Numbered from the stretch's first letter, positions 12,404 through 25,339 are shown. The stretch: 64,000 nucleotides of DNA from Haliclystus octoradiatus (GCA_916610825.1 OU744446.1:15744538-15808537), one strand, 5' to 3'. Numbers and translations are program-made. Notes: generated from the letters alone by a model not told the origin.

Positions 12404-12689
12404 CCCCTGCGAAAAACAGTTCAGGAGTTCATGAACAGTTCATGAAGAGTTCATGAACGTTAAATGGCTCCACTTTTCCTGAACTGTTCATGAACAGTTC
12501 ATGAACCCTCACAGACAGTTCATGAACGTTAAATGGCTCCAATTTTCCTGAACTGTTCATGAACAGTTCATGAACCCTCACAAACAGTTCATGAACAGTT
12601 CATGAACAGTTCATAAAAATTTGGGGCCATTTAACGTTCATGAACTGTTCTTGAACTGTTCATGAACTCCTGAACTTTTTTCGCAGGGG
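12404..12689. mobile_element. palindromic GTTCATGAAC foldback MITE, longest copy
   Basis: The element opens with CCCCTGCGAAAAACAGTTC and closes with the reverse complement (GAACTTTTTTCGCAGGGG), so it has terminal inverted repeats. The interior is built from runs of the 10-bp palindrome GTTCATGAAC alternating with 'gttaaatggctcc' spacers. About 12 shorter or decayed relatives occur in this window. There is no coding capacity. Flanking 'tg' on both sides may be a short target duplication but is too short to trust. Confidence 0.85.
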
Positions 12690-13248
12690 TGTACAAACAG
12701 TCTCAATTCCTGACCCTGGTGGAGTTGATCTTGAAATTTCAATCAAAGACCTAAGCTGCTTTTTATCAAACCCATTCTTGGGTATGATTTCTTATCTAGA
12801 TTTTCTTGGACAGTTGTCTGGAATCAAATTTGTATCAAAGACTATTCATATAATACAAGACCACCAATGTTCCATCAGATCCATTAAACAAGAGAGATTG
12901 CCATCAATTTCCAAATGAATGACTGTTTTCCTGTCACTATACACAACATTTATCTGAGCCCTTTGAAAAAAGTTTCTGAATAAGTAAACAAAGGTTTCTG
13001 AATAAACAATGATGTTGGTGAAGATGAATTCGACAGAGTGTGTCTTCCATTCCATCTATTTATAAACATTATCAAATCTTAAAAAATATACAATTAATAA
13101 AAATCATAATTTAATATTTATCTTTGTGGATATCAAGACAATATCGCCCATTACCAATGTAATATAGAGACCTCAAAGAAACAATGAATTGCTATTATGT
13201 TACATTGCTTAGTGAGTTATACAATATTTTTAATTGATCTATAATATA
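12690..13248. other. no gene seen
   Basis: A 69-codon open frame on the minus strand (12846-13055) has no recognisable motif. A short direct duplication 'tttctgaataa' occurs at about 12974-13005. Confidence 0.35.
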
Positions 13249-13620
13249 TCACTCTGGATATTTTAAATAACTACGGCAACATTCTCCATAACGTGGAAAT
13301 GGTAAACTTGATTTAACATTATTTACGCTGACACATTCATTAAATTCTATATCCAATTTTAAGAAATTATTTGTGCCATGCGAATCTCTTACTTGCATTC
13401 CACCCGAGATATAAACCCCATGTTTGACTTTACTTAAAGCAAATAATTCCATGTTGCAAAGTCTTAATTCAAATATTAATCATTTACCTGTACATATGTC
13501 AAATTGTTGCGTTATTGTATTACTCTGAGAAGACGTTCCCGTTTCAATAACTGTTATAATTCCATTGGAAATAATTGAATTGGATTTCCCGCCAACAAAA
13601 CTATTTGATACATTTTTTAG
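13249..13620 (-). pseudogene. Kelch-repeat pseudogene, copy of the last exon of the downstream gene
   Basis: The minus strand aligns without gaps to residues of the last Kelch exon at 25340-25871. NSFVGGKSNSIISNG matches NSLLGENGNCVIADG. CNMELFALSK matches YNMKLFSLTK. VYISGGMQVRDS matches VYFIGGMRIKDS. SSLPFPRYG matches SSLPLPQYG. Between the first and second blocks the intact gene has Trp (TGG) in ANKWMP; the copy has TGA in the equivalent position. A one-base shift near the end destroys the terminal codons. Only the last third of the exon is recognisable. It keeps the same orientation as the intact gene 12 kb away, consistent with an old tandem duplicate rather than a processed copy. Confidence 0.83.
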
Positions 13621-15060
13621 CAGGGGTTGTCCCCTCTGGCCTTCTCATATTGTATCTCATAATCTACTAGATAGAAGATATTTGATTAGCACAGAACACA
13701 TTTTTACAGCTATTAGATCTATACGCTTCTAGATGACGATGTAGTTAATTTGAGAAGTGTTAACTTATAATACTTGAAAACGTCTGTGTGAATTGAATTT
13801 ACATTTATTTGATCTCCAAGGCTTTGTTTGCATGGGTGCATCACTGTCTAAGCATTCAGGCAAATGCTGTCACTGTTACAGCATAGTTAAGGAGGTGTTA
13901 TTGAACAAGGATTGTATAATTGGTATTGTATGTTAAATTGCTCATTATAATGCAATACTGTAATTCACTGTCCTCAGTCAGTCAGATTTGAGTTCTTTAT
14001 GTCAGAATGCTATTTGTTATTGTAATTAACAGAATATCAAAACCGCTTTGAAATATCTTTTGTAAAGTTCTCGAATACCTGTTTTATGTAAAACCCCGAC
14101 CCAAATTCATTTGAAAATTAAACCAAATAAAAAGTTGTGGAATGGAATTAACTCCCAGCTAAAGAAGTCGCTCCATCGAAGCTAAATAGATCATTTCTGC
14201 TGCAAACTGGCTCATAGCCGCATCTTTGAGAAATCGCAGCTAAAAGAAATGATATTGCTGCAGCTAAATATATCTTTCCACAGCAAATCGTCTGAACGCT
14301 GCATATTTGTTAAATCATAGCATCTAAATGGATCTCTGACTAATATCAATACTTAACTCATTTAATCATGGGCTTTATTCACGAAAAACACTGATTTTTG
14401 GAGACAACAATTATCCCATCTGATAGTAGATTGAATAGCTAGGTACTGTAGTGTGAGATGATGAAAAAGAGCTGAATAGATTTGACTAATTAGATGATGT
14501 ACAAGGACTTTTTAGCTGCAGAGATCTAACTGAATAGCTGCAACTGATTAGCTGCGGTACATGGACTCTTTAGCTGCAGACATAATTATTTCTCAAAAGT
14601 TATTAAAGACGTATTACCCGCTTTTGCAGTCGGTTTTCACAGCTCGGGCCACGTTTTTCAACGCATTGTTTTGAATTAGTTATTTCTGTTGAAATTATAA
14701 AGATTCAAACATTATAAATTAATCAATTAAAATTATGCAGATCATCAGATCTACAGTCCCTCTATTTAAATTTAAATTCATATTGCAAAACCTCAAAAAC
14801 ATTTTTGAAATCTGAAAACCTACTGGAAAACTCACTGAATAGGCTAGTGAATTGGTCTCTTTTCGGCAGCTTTCATATGGTGTGTTCCTGTAGTTTTTCA
14901 GTAGAATAAGAAAGATCTAAATTAAAGTGTTTAGCGGCTTCAGTTCCCAATCCCACTCCAGTATGTTTTAGTAAAGGGTTACCACATACTTGCTATGTTT
15001 GTATTCATATTTACTAAACGAGAAAATGTTGGGAGACACGAGTGATTTTTAGCTTCCCGA
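13621..15060. other. no gene; possible AGCT-rich decayed repeat
   Basis: Between 14150 and 14590 the words 'gcagctaaa' and its complement 'tttagctgc' recur in opposite orientations at the two sides, suggesting a decayed foldback element. The remainder is featureless AT-rich sequence. Confidence 0.35.
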
Positions 15061-15208
15061 GTAATCTACTTATATTAATAATACTGTCTGTTTATATATC
15101 ACAATATTTCTATATTTCTATATTTCTATCACTTATATCACTTATCACTTATATACATAATACTGTCTGTTTATATCACTTATATACATAATACTGTCTG
15201 TTTATATA
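15061..15208. repeat. local duplication of a unit 5' end
   Basis: The stretch 'ataatactgtctgtttatat' occurs three times. The block containing 'atcacaatatttctatattt' is present at about 15096 and again at the start of the first 3-kb unit (15209), so the 5' end of the unit was partly copied. Confidence 0.7.
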
Positions 15209-18200
15209 TCACAATATTTCTATATTTCTATATTTCGATATTTCTGTGTCTGTCCGCGACTTATGTACGTCTTACTGGCGATATAATACGGATAATCCGT
15301 TGTCGGGAAATTATGCAAACATTTGTGTCGAGATAACCGTGTACAGTAACAAATTTGTTGTATGAAAAGTATGGGTCTATGACGTTGTTTTAAAATAATA
15401 TACTTCATCTGATAATTTATTTGATATCCTTGCATTAAAAAATTCAGAGATTTTGAAAAATTTCATAGGTCGATAATCTAGCGGGCAGCCAAATCGAATT
15501 CAAATTGAAATCCCCAGAACAAAAATATTTTGCTTTGAATTTAAAAGCTGCGTGTAAATTGTTTGAGCAAGTGAAACTTGAAAATGAATCAGTTTTATGA
15601 TAATTAAAACAATACGAAATACTGAATTACATTGAATTACCAGTATAAATAGGCCAAACAAAATATGTTTTGAAATCAAAGAAACGTAGACTTATTTCAT
15701 GTAGTGTTGATATCAGCAATACATATAGCGCTGCACAAACGCTATGAAAATTAAAGAGACTTTAGGTCTTTAATTTATAAATGAAACAAAATGCCGTTCA
15801 TTACTTTTCACAAAATCGAGATACAAAACATTTCACTTTTAAAAAGGCTATTTTGATATATAATTTGTGAGAACACTGAGCAAACAATCTGTTTTGAAAT
15901 GAATAATCTATCGCGGGGCATAAAAACAAATTAACTTTCAAGAATTTTCAAAATGACGTTGGCGTTCGATCAATTCGAAAAATATTCAAAGTTCGAATAG
16001 ATTATCTGTCTACAGTATAAAATTATAGAGTTTAGAACTAATCAAGGCATTGCACAAAAGTATTTCTATAATTTATTAGTGAATATAAAAATATGAATCA
16101 TTTGGTTATGAGCAGGCAGGCTTTTATTTTCAGATTTTGCTTCAATAATTAACGAAGGAATTATAGGCATCGATTAAAATTAAAATTTCATTTTGTTGAC
16201 TTGCTATACGAATAACACACAGTATGTTACTACAGTTTCGAGAATAAAAATAGCGATGTCTTGTTATTATCGTTGATCAACATTTAATAAAGTTAATTTT
16301 TTCAGGTATATCAAATTCAACAAAGTTAAATTGAATTGAGCGTATGATTTGTGATAAATAATAATAATTATAATATTTTCAGCGTTCAAAAATTTTGCTT
16401 TGAATTTAAAAGCACAAAAACATAATTTAAAAACATTTTTAAATAGTTAATACAGTTTGGATGAGTGTAACAAACCTTGTGTTACAAAAATAAAAAGCGA
16501 AAAGGTTGCATGAAATAATCGATCATAGCAAACAATATTTATTAAAATACAACTTACCATTTTCCAAATGAGATCCAAATAAAAACTATACGAGCGGCAT
16601 AATCTCCGAACAACATTTAAATACATAATAGCGGGTTCTCTGAGTTAATACACCAATCAATAATAAGTTAACAACCATATTTTATCGAAGGAGAATGTAC
16701 GCCCGATAAGAATAAAATAAAGATTGTCTTTTATTCGAAATAATTCTGACAAAAATGATCATTTCATATCGTGATCAAATGCATGGTAAAGTAGATTCAT
16801 TTTCTACATAGTAAATTATCCTTTTCGTCAGACATCATAACATGAGCATTTAAATATTACCATCGGCTGTGGTATTTTATATCTTTGAAGCTGCACTAAA
16901 CATTTCCACTCTATAAACCATCGCGTCAGTTTCAATAAATTCTGAATAAATGCATATCACGAATCTGGCAAAATGAGTTGTTTTCGTTTTTCTATCAAAA
17001 TAATTAATTTATTCATAATCATCTTTTCTTTCATTCGACATCTGTAATGTATTATAAATAGCGCGTAGAAATATTGACAACAAGATGTAACATAATATCA
17101 ATATCGAATTAGTATAGCGATTTATTATAAAATTTTATTTCATTTTAAAAGAATGTTGATGCTATTATTCTGGAAAATTTGATAACAAGAAGCACTATGA
17201 GGTCAACTTTTCATATCTTTTGTTTACTTTTAAAATTTTATTTTCAACGAACTCTTAGTATTTTGATAGACTGCCATGAAAATCACAGTCCTACTTGCTG
17301 AGATTGCAAAGATTAAAAATATATAGGCTCATATACTATCATATCATAATATTTTCAGATTATATATATAATTTGATTTTCAATTACACGCGCGTGTGTC
17401 GGCCTTGTTCAATAATACGTTGTCGAAGCAGTAGGTTTGTTGATGACGTCAGTCAAAGCGTCTATAATAATAAGTAAGGCAGTGGCTCATTGGTTAATGC
17501 TCTGGCATCACAATATGAGGGTCGTCAGTTCAAATCCGCCATTCGGAAAATTTTTATCAACAATTTTTCTTATTTTTTTTAATATGAAGCAGTAAATCAT
17601 TGTTAATTAACAAAAGATATCGTTTGATCATGTTAATAACAGAAATTAGTGGACCATGTGTCTTGTCGAAGCTAAATTAATTTAATATTGAATATATTAC
17701 ATGCGATGCCACGAGTTTGACCGGCCTCACCTTGACGGCGTTATTTTGTGAACACCACATTAGTGTTGTTTGTATTGCAATGAAGATTTATCAATCCGAA
17801 CGGAACGCGATTTGATCGTATCGGGTCAGATTCGGGTTAATATTTTAGGTCTTCGGATCGGATCGGATTTGAAATGATTTTTTATGGATAGTTTCATATT
17901 TCGAAATTTGACTGAATATTTGTAATTCATAATAATTAATGTGTTCTGGTTTCCTTTCAGCACATAAAATAAAGTTTTTCTATGTAGAGATAGCTACGTT
18001 AAATTATACATTTCAATCGACTCAATTGATGTGAAATAAATTAAATTTTTATTAAAGGAATGATTAAGATGTATTGATTAATGCTACATCGTTTCAATAC
18101 GTATTGTGTCTCGTGTTCTCCTCCAGAGTTCATACTCCGTATTATACAGCGATAGTCAGCTTAGTCAATTGTTTAATTATAAGTGATCTGAAAGTTTTAT

Positions 18201-18236
18201 CATAGAAGGTCCATAATGGACTACACTCATTGCTAG
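15209..18236 (+). mobile_element. 3-kb Helitron-like unit, copy 1
   Basis: First of three tandem units. It begins TCACAATATTTC after an A and ends CTAG before a T. A short perfect hairpin (GTCCATAATGGAC, 18209-18221) lies 11 bases before CTAG. A 5' TC, a 3' CTRR preceded by a hairpin, and insertion between A and T are the structural marks of Helitrons. No Rep/helicase ORF is present, so it would be non-autonomous. A tRNA-like Pol III promoter lies at 17478-17547. The short ORF at 15220-15435 recurs in all copies but has no known domain and is probably incidental. Confidence 0.62.
17478..17547 (+). promoter_or_regulatory. tRNA-like Pol III promoter inside unit 1
   Basis: An A-box-like TGGCTCATTGGTTAATG is followed at the right distance by a B-box-like GTTCAAATCC, and the end is followed by T-rich sequence. 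It reads like the head of a tRNA-derived SINE. It lacks a clean acceptor stem and CCA-side pairing, so it is not called as a functional tRNA. Confidence 0.6.
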
Positions 18237-18238
18237 TA

Positions 18239-21200
18239 TCACAATATTTCTATATTTCTATATTTCGATTTTTCTGTGTCTGTCCGCGACTTATGTACGT
18301 CTTACTGGCGATATAATACGGATAATCCGTTGTCGGGAAATTATGCAAACATTTGTGTCGAGATAACCGTGTACAGTAACAAATTTGTTGTATGAAAAGT
18401 ATGGGTCTATGGCGTTGTTTTAAAATAATATACTTCATCTGATATTTTATTTGATATCATTGCATTAAAAAATTCAGAGATTTTGAAAAATTTCATAGGT
18501 CGATAATCTAGCGGGCAGCCAAATCGACTTCAAATTGAAATCTCCAGAACAAAAATATTTTGCTTTAAATTTAAAAGCTGCGTGTAAATTGTTTGAACAA
18601 GTGAAACTTGAAACTGAATCAGTTTTATGATAATTAAAGCAATACGAAATACTGAATTACATTGAATTACCAGTATAACTAGGCCAGACAAAATATGTTT
18701 TGAAATCAAAGAAACGTAGACATATTTCATGTAGTGTTGATATCAGCAATACATATAGCGCGGCACAAACGCTATGAAATTAAAGAGACTTGAGGTCTTA
18801 ATTTAATTTATTAATGAAACAAAATGCCGTTCATTACTTTTCTCAAAATCGAGATATAAAACATTTCACTTTTAAAAAGGCTATTTTGATACATAATTTG
18901 TGAGAACACTGAGCAAACAATCTGTTTTGAAATGAATAATCTATCGCGGGGCTTAAAAACAAATTAATTTGCAAGAATTTTCAAATTGGCGTTGGCGTTC
19001 GACTATTTCGAAAAATATTCAAAGTTCGAAGAGATTATCTGTCTACAGTCTAAAATCATAGAGTTTAGAATTAATCAAGGCATTGCACAAAAGTATTTTT
19101 ATAATTTATTATTTAATATAAAAAAACGAATCATTTGGTTTTAAGCAGCAAGGCTTTTATTTTCAGATTTTGCTTCCATAATTAACGAAGGAATTATACT
19201 GGCATCGATTAATATTAAAATTTCATTTTGTTGACTTGCTATACGAATAAGACACAGTATGTTACTACAGTTTCGAGAATAAAAATAGCGATGTCTTGTT
19301 ATTATCTTTGATCAACATTTAATAAAGTTAATTTCAGGTATATCAAATTTAACAAAGTTAAATTGAATTGAGCGTATGATTTGTGATAAATAATAATAAT
19401 TATAATATTTTCAGCGTTCAAAAATTTTGCTTTGAATTTAAAAGCACAAAAACATAATTCAAAAACATTTTTAAATAGTTAATACAGTTTGGATGAGTGT
19501 AACAAACCTTGTGTTACAAAAATAAAAAGTGAAAAGGTTGCACGAAATAATCGATCATAGCAAACAATATTTATTAAAATAAAACTTACCATTTTCCAAA
19601 TGAGATCCAAATAAAAACTATACGAGCGGCATAATCTCCGAACAACATTTAAATACATAATAGCGGGTTCTCTGAGTTAATACACCAATCAATAGTAAGT
19701 TAACAACCATATTTTATCGAAGGAGAATGTACGCCCGATAAGAATAAAATAAAGATTGTCTTTTATTCGAAATAATTCTGACAAAAATGATCATTTCATA
19801 TCGTAATCAAATGCATGGTAAAGTAGATTCATTTTCTACATAGTAAATTATCCTTTTCGTCAGACATCATAACATGAGCATTTAAATATTACCATCGGCT
19901 ATGGTATTTTATATCTTTGAAGCTGCACTAAACATTTCCACTCTATAAACCATCGCGTCCGTTTCAATAAATTCTGAATAAATATGCATATCACGAATCT
20001 GGCAAAATGAGTTGTTTTCGTTTTTCTATCAAAATAATTAATTTATTCATAATCGTCTTTCCTTTCATTCGACATCTGTAATGTATTATAAATAGCGCGT
20101 AGAAATATTGACAACAAGATGTAACATAATATCAATATCGAATTAGTATAGCGATTTATTATAGAATTTTATTTCCTTTTAAAAGAATGTTGATGCTATT
20201 AGTCTGGAAAATTTGATAACAAGAAGCACTATGAGTTCAACATTTCACATCTTTTGTTTACTTTTAAAATTTTATTTTCAACGAACTCTTAGTATTTTGA
20301 TAGACTGCCATGAAAATCACAGGCCTACTTGCTGAGATTGCAAAGATCAAAAATATATAGGCTCATATACTATCATATCATAATATTATCAGATTATATA
20401 TATAGTTTGAAATCAATACACGCGCTGTCGCCTTGTTCAGTAATACGTTGTCGAAGCAATAGGTTTGTTGATTAGTACAGTCAAGGCGCGTACAACAGTA
20501 TGTAAGGGGTTGGCTCATTGGTTAATGCTCTGGTATTACAAAATCAGGGTCGTAAGTTCAAATCTGCCATTCGGCAGTTTTTATCAACGATTTTTCTGAT
20601 TTTTTTTTTAATATGAAGCAGTAAATCATTGTTAATTAACAAAAGATATCGCTTGATCATGTTAATAACAGAAATTAGTGGACCATGTGTTTTGTCGAAG
20701 CTAAATTAATTTAATGCTGAATATATTGCATGCAATGCCACGAGTTTGACCGGCCACACCTTGACGGCGTTATTTTGTGAACACCACATTAGTGTTGTAT
20801 ATATTGCAATAAAGATTTATGAATTCGAACCGAACGCGATCCGATCGTGTCGGGTCAGATTCGGGTTAATATTTTAGGTCTTCGGATCTGATCGGATTTG
20901 AAGTGATTTTTTATGGATAGTTTCAGATTTCGAAATTTGACTGAGTATTTGTAATTTATAATAATTAATGTGTTCTGGCTTCCTTTCAACACATAAAATA
21001 AAGTTTTTCTATGTAGACAAAGCTACGTTAAATTATACATTTCAATCGACTCAATTGATGTGAAATAAATTAAATTTTTATTAAAGGAATGATTAAGATG
21101 TATTGATTAATGCTACATCGTTTCAATGCGTATTGTGTCTCATGTTCTCCTCCAGAGTTCATACTCCGTATTATACAGCGATAGAAAGCTTAGTCAATTG

Positions 21201-21265
21201 TTTAATTATAAGTGATCTGAAAGTTTTATCATAGAAGGTCCATTATGGACTACACTCATTGCTAG
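18239..21265 (+). mobile_element. 3-kb Helitron-like unit, copy 2
   Basis: Separated from copy 1 by the two bases TA. It starts TCACAATATTTC and ends in CTAG after hairpin GTCCATTATGGAC (21238-21250). The loop base differs from copy 1 while the stem is kept. The tRNA-like box at 20506-20575 is more diverged than in copies 1 and 3. The region around 20400-20510 also differs from the other two copies. Confidence 0.62.
20506..20575 (+). promoter_or_regulatory. tRNA-like Pol III promoter inside unit 2
   Basis: Same A-box/B-box pair as in units 1 and 3 (TTGGCTCATTGGTTAATG and AGTTCAAATC). Substitutions are concentrated in the anticodon-arm region. Confidence 0.5.
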
Positions 21266-24200
21266 TATTTCTATATTTCTATATTTCGATATTTCGATAT
21301 TTCGATATTTCTGTGTCTGTCCGCGACTTATGTACGTCTTACTGGCGATATAATACGGATAATCCGTAGTCGGGAAATTATGCAAACATTTGTGTCGAGA
21401 TAACCGTGTACAGTAACAAATTTGTTGTTTGAAAAGTATGGGTCTATGACGTTGTTTTAAAATAATATACTTCATCTGATAATTTATTTGATATCATTGC
21501 ATTAAAAAATTCAGAGATTTTGAAAAATTTCATAGGTCGATAATCTAGCGGGCAGCCAAATCGAATTCAAATTGAAATCCCCAGAACAAAAATATTTTGC
21601 TTTGAATTTAAAAGCTGCGTGTAAATTGTTTGAACAAGTGAAACTTGAAAATGAATCAGTTTTATTATAATTAAAACAATACGAAATACTGAATTACATT
21701 GAATTACCAGTATAACTAGGTCAAACAAAATATTTTTTTGAAATCAAAGAAACGTAGACCTATTTCATGTAGTGTTGATATCATCAATACATATAGCGCG
21801 GCACAAACGCTATGAAAATTAAAGAGACTTTAGGTCTTAATTTAATTTATTAATGAAACAAAATGCCGTTCATTACTTTTATCAAAATCGAGATATAAAA
21901 CATTTCACTTTTAAAAAGGCTATTTTGATATATAATTTGTGAGAACACTGAGCAAACAATCTGTTTTGAAATGAACAATCTATCGCGGGGCATAAAAACA
22001 AATTAACTTGCAAGAATTTTCAAAATGACGTTGGCGTTCGACTAATTCGAAAAATATTCAAAGTTCGAATAGATTATCTGTCTACAGTCTAAAATTACAG
22101 AGTTTAGAATCAATCAAGGCATTGCACAAAAGTATTTCTTTAATTTATTATTTAATATAAAAACATGAATCATTTGGTTTTGAGCAGGCAGGCTTTTATT
22201 TTCAGATTTTGCTTCCATAATTAACGAAGGAGTTATAGGCATCGATTAAAATTAAAATTTCATTTTGTTGACTTGCTATACGAATAAGACACAGTATGTT
22301 ACTACAGTTTTCAGAATAAAAATAGCGGTGTCTTGTTATTATCGTTGATCAACATTTAATAAAGTTAATTTCAGGTATATCAAATTTAACAAAGTTAAAT
22401 TGAATTGAGCGTATGATTTGTGATAAACAATAATAATTATAATATTTTCAGCGTTCAAAAATTTTGCTTTGAATTTAAAAGCACAAAAACATAATTTAAA
22501 AACACTTTTAAATAGTTAATACAGTTTGGATGAGTGTAACAAACCTTGTGTTACAAAAATAAAAAGCGAAAAGGTTGCATGAAATAATCGATCATAGCAA
22601 ACAATATTTATTAAAATACAACTTACCATTTTCCAAATGAGATCCAAATAAAAACTATACGAGCGGCATAATCTCCGAACAACATTTAAATACATAATAG
22701 CGGGTTCTCTGAGTTAATACACCAATCAATAATAAGTTAACAACCATATTTTATCGAAGGAGAATGTAAGCCCGATAAGAATAAAATAAAGATTGACGTC
22801 TTTTATTCGAAATAATTCTGACAAAAATGATCATTTCATATCGCGATCAAATGCAAGGTAAAGTAGATTCATTTTCTACATAGTAAATTATCCTTTTCAT
22901 CAGACATCATAACATGAGCATTTAAATATTACCATCGGCTGAGGTATTTTATATCTTTGAAGCTGCACTAAACATTTCCACTCTATAAACCATCGCGTCC
23001 GTTTCAATAAATTCTGAATAAATATGCATATCACGAATCTGGCAAAATGAGTTGTTTTCGTTTTTCTATCAAAATAATTAATTTATTCATAATCGTCTTT
23101 TCTTTCATTCGACATCTGTAATGTATTATAAATAGCGCGTAGAAATATTGACAACAAGATGTAACATGATATCAATATCAAATTAGTATAGCGATTTATT
23201 ATAGAACTTTATTTCCTTTTAAAAGAATGTTGATGCTATTATTCTGGAAAATTTGATAACAAGAAGCACTATGAGGTTAATTTTTCACATCTTTTTTTTA
23301 CTTACAAAATCTTATTCTCAACGAACTCTTATTTTGATAGACTGCCATGAAAATCACAGTCCTACTTGCTGAGATTGCAAAGATTAAAAATATATAGGCT
23401 CATATACTATCATATCATAATATTTTCAGATTATATATATAATTTGATTTTCAATTACACGCGCGTGTGTCGGCCTTGTTCAATAATACGTTGTCGAAGC
23501 AGTAGGTTTGTTGATGACGTCAGTCAAAGCGTCTATAATAATAAGTAAGGCAGTGGCTCATTGGTTAATGCTCTGGCATCACAATATGAGGGTCGTCAGT
23601 TCAAATCCGCCATTCGGAAAATTTTTATCAACGATTTTTCTTATTTTTTTTAATATGAAGCAGTAAATCATTGTTAATTAACAAAAGATATCGTTTGATC
23701 ATGTTAATAACAGAAATTAGTGGACCATGTGTCTTGTCGAAGCTAAATTAATTTAATATTGAATATATTACATGCGATGCCACGAGTTTGACCCGCCTCA
23801 CCTTGACGGCGTTATTTTGTGAACACCACATTAGTGTTGTTTGTATTGCAATGAAGATTTATCAATCCGAACCGAACGCGATTTGATCGTATCGGGTCAG
23901 ATTCGGGTTAATAATTTAGGTCTTCGGATCGGATCGGATTTGAAGTGATTTTTTATGGATAGTTTCATATTTCGAAATTTGACTGAATATTTGTAATTCA
24001 TAATAATTAATGTGTTCTGGTTTCCTTTCAGCACATAAAATAAAGTTTTTCTATGTAGAGATAGCTACGTTAAATTATACATTTCAATCGACTCAATTGA
24101 TGTGAAATAAATTAAATTTTTATTAAAGAATGATTAAGATGTATTGATTAATGCTACATCGTTTCAATGCGTATTGTGTCTCATGTTCTCCTCCAGAGTT

Positions 24201-24307
24201 CATACTCCGTATTATACAGCGATAGAAAGCTTAGTCAATTGTTTAATTATAAGTGATCTGAAAGTTTTTCATAGAAGGTCCATAATGGACCACAACACTC
24301 ATTGCTA

Positions 24308-24308
<1 letters not shown>
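21266..24308 (+). mobile_element. 3-kb Helitron-like unit, copy 3
   Basis: It lacks the first few bases (TCACAA) and starts directly in the 'tatttc' repeat. It ends in CTAG after the best hairpin of the three (GGTCCATAATGGACC, 24277-24291). The stem there gains a base pair and so does its neighbour. It is followed immediately by a TAA microsatellite. Around 23360-23640 it is almost identical to copy 1; elsewhere it groups with copy 2. Confidence 0.6.
23549..23618 (+). promoter_or_regulatory. tRNA-like Pol III promoter inside unit 3
   Basis: Identical to the box in unit 1 across A box, loop and B box. Confidence 0.58.

Positions 24309-24376
<68 letters not shown>
24309..24376. repeat. (TAA)n microsatellite
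   Basis: More than 20 uninterrupted TAA units directly after the CTAG end of unit 3. Confidence 0.97.
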
Positions 24377-25339
24377 TGTTATAACATTAACATTAGCTCC
24401 TTATATTGAATTCAAGAAAATATGACCAATACGATTCCGTTCCATAATCAAGATGCTTCAAACTTGTAATTTTTAGATAAGACCAATTGCTCTTTGGAAC
24501 ATTTAGTAATTAAAGTAATGTAAGGCCAATCTTTTCTCGTAAGCAGAAACACTGTAGTTGCCAATCACGTAACTTTCGAAAATCGACACCAAAATTCACT
24601 GTGAAACAAATAAAAATTGTGGTTGTGTAGCAATGCACATTTCACTATGAATCTTTGATATACTGAAAAGGTACTGATTTGGGATTGGGTACTGAGCAGA
24701 GAACATATTGAAATTCATCAGACACTTGAATCTAGGTTCTTCACATTCTACTGAAACGCACCTTGAAGGCTGAAACCTTAACTGATTGAAAAGGTCCCAA
24801 TTCCGAAGCCTATTAAAGTACGTTTTCAGTAGGTTTTCAGATTTTCAAAATCTATAGTGATTTGTGATGTTATTATTGATTAACAGTATTAAGCCTTTTC
24901 AGAGTTTAGATTAGAAGTTTCTTTGGATTATCCCCTGTTTCCCCCCTATGGACATGTATAAACAATAAGAAATATGAAATTGACAAAGAACTCTGAAGAA
25001 TTTAAAACGATATACATGATAATGAGGAAGATTTTCAAAAATAATTAATTTAATGTTTCTTAAGTTAATTATTAATCAATAAATATTAGAACGATTTGTA
25101 TATACGGTATATGGATTAAGAATGCATCTACATATAAATGTTTAAACAAAGTCAATGAGATGCAAAACAGGTTTTATGAGGTATGCGGCAAGGAATTTCC
25201 TTTCCCGAATACGATATTATGATATTAATTATGATATTAATTAATTATAATATGCTGCAAAATATTATTTGTGCAATGAAAAACTTACAACAAAATATTG
25301 ACAATAAAATACTTTATCTGTTTTAAAAATTTAACAGTA
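24377..25339. other. 3' flank of the Kelch gene, no gene seen
   Basis: AT-rich sequence. It should contain the 3' UTR of the minus-strand Kelch gene. I saw no convincing canonical poly(A) signal close to the stop codon on the minus strand. Confidence 0.4.

Noticed and set aside
12846-13055. 69-codon minus-strand ORF as a gene
   Set aside because: No motif, no splice partner in phase and next to repeats.
17478-17547. Functional tRNA gene
   Set aside because: A and B boxes are present but the acceptor stem does not pair and the anticodon arm is poor, so it is kept as a tRNA-like promoter only.
15220-21475. Recurring 60-89 codon minus-strand ORF in the three 3-kb units
   Set aside because: It is conserved only because the units are nearly identical. 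It has no domain, no codon-type substitution bias that I can see, and runs over the simple 'tatttc' repeat at its end.
17295-23548. Identical 60-codon plus-strand ORF in units 1 and 3
   Set aside because: Broken in unit 2 and low in complexity. Identity is explained by recent conversion between units.
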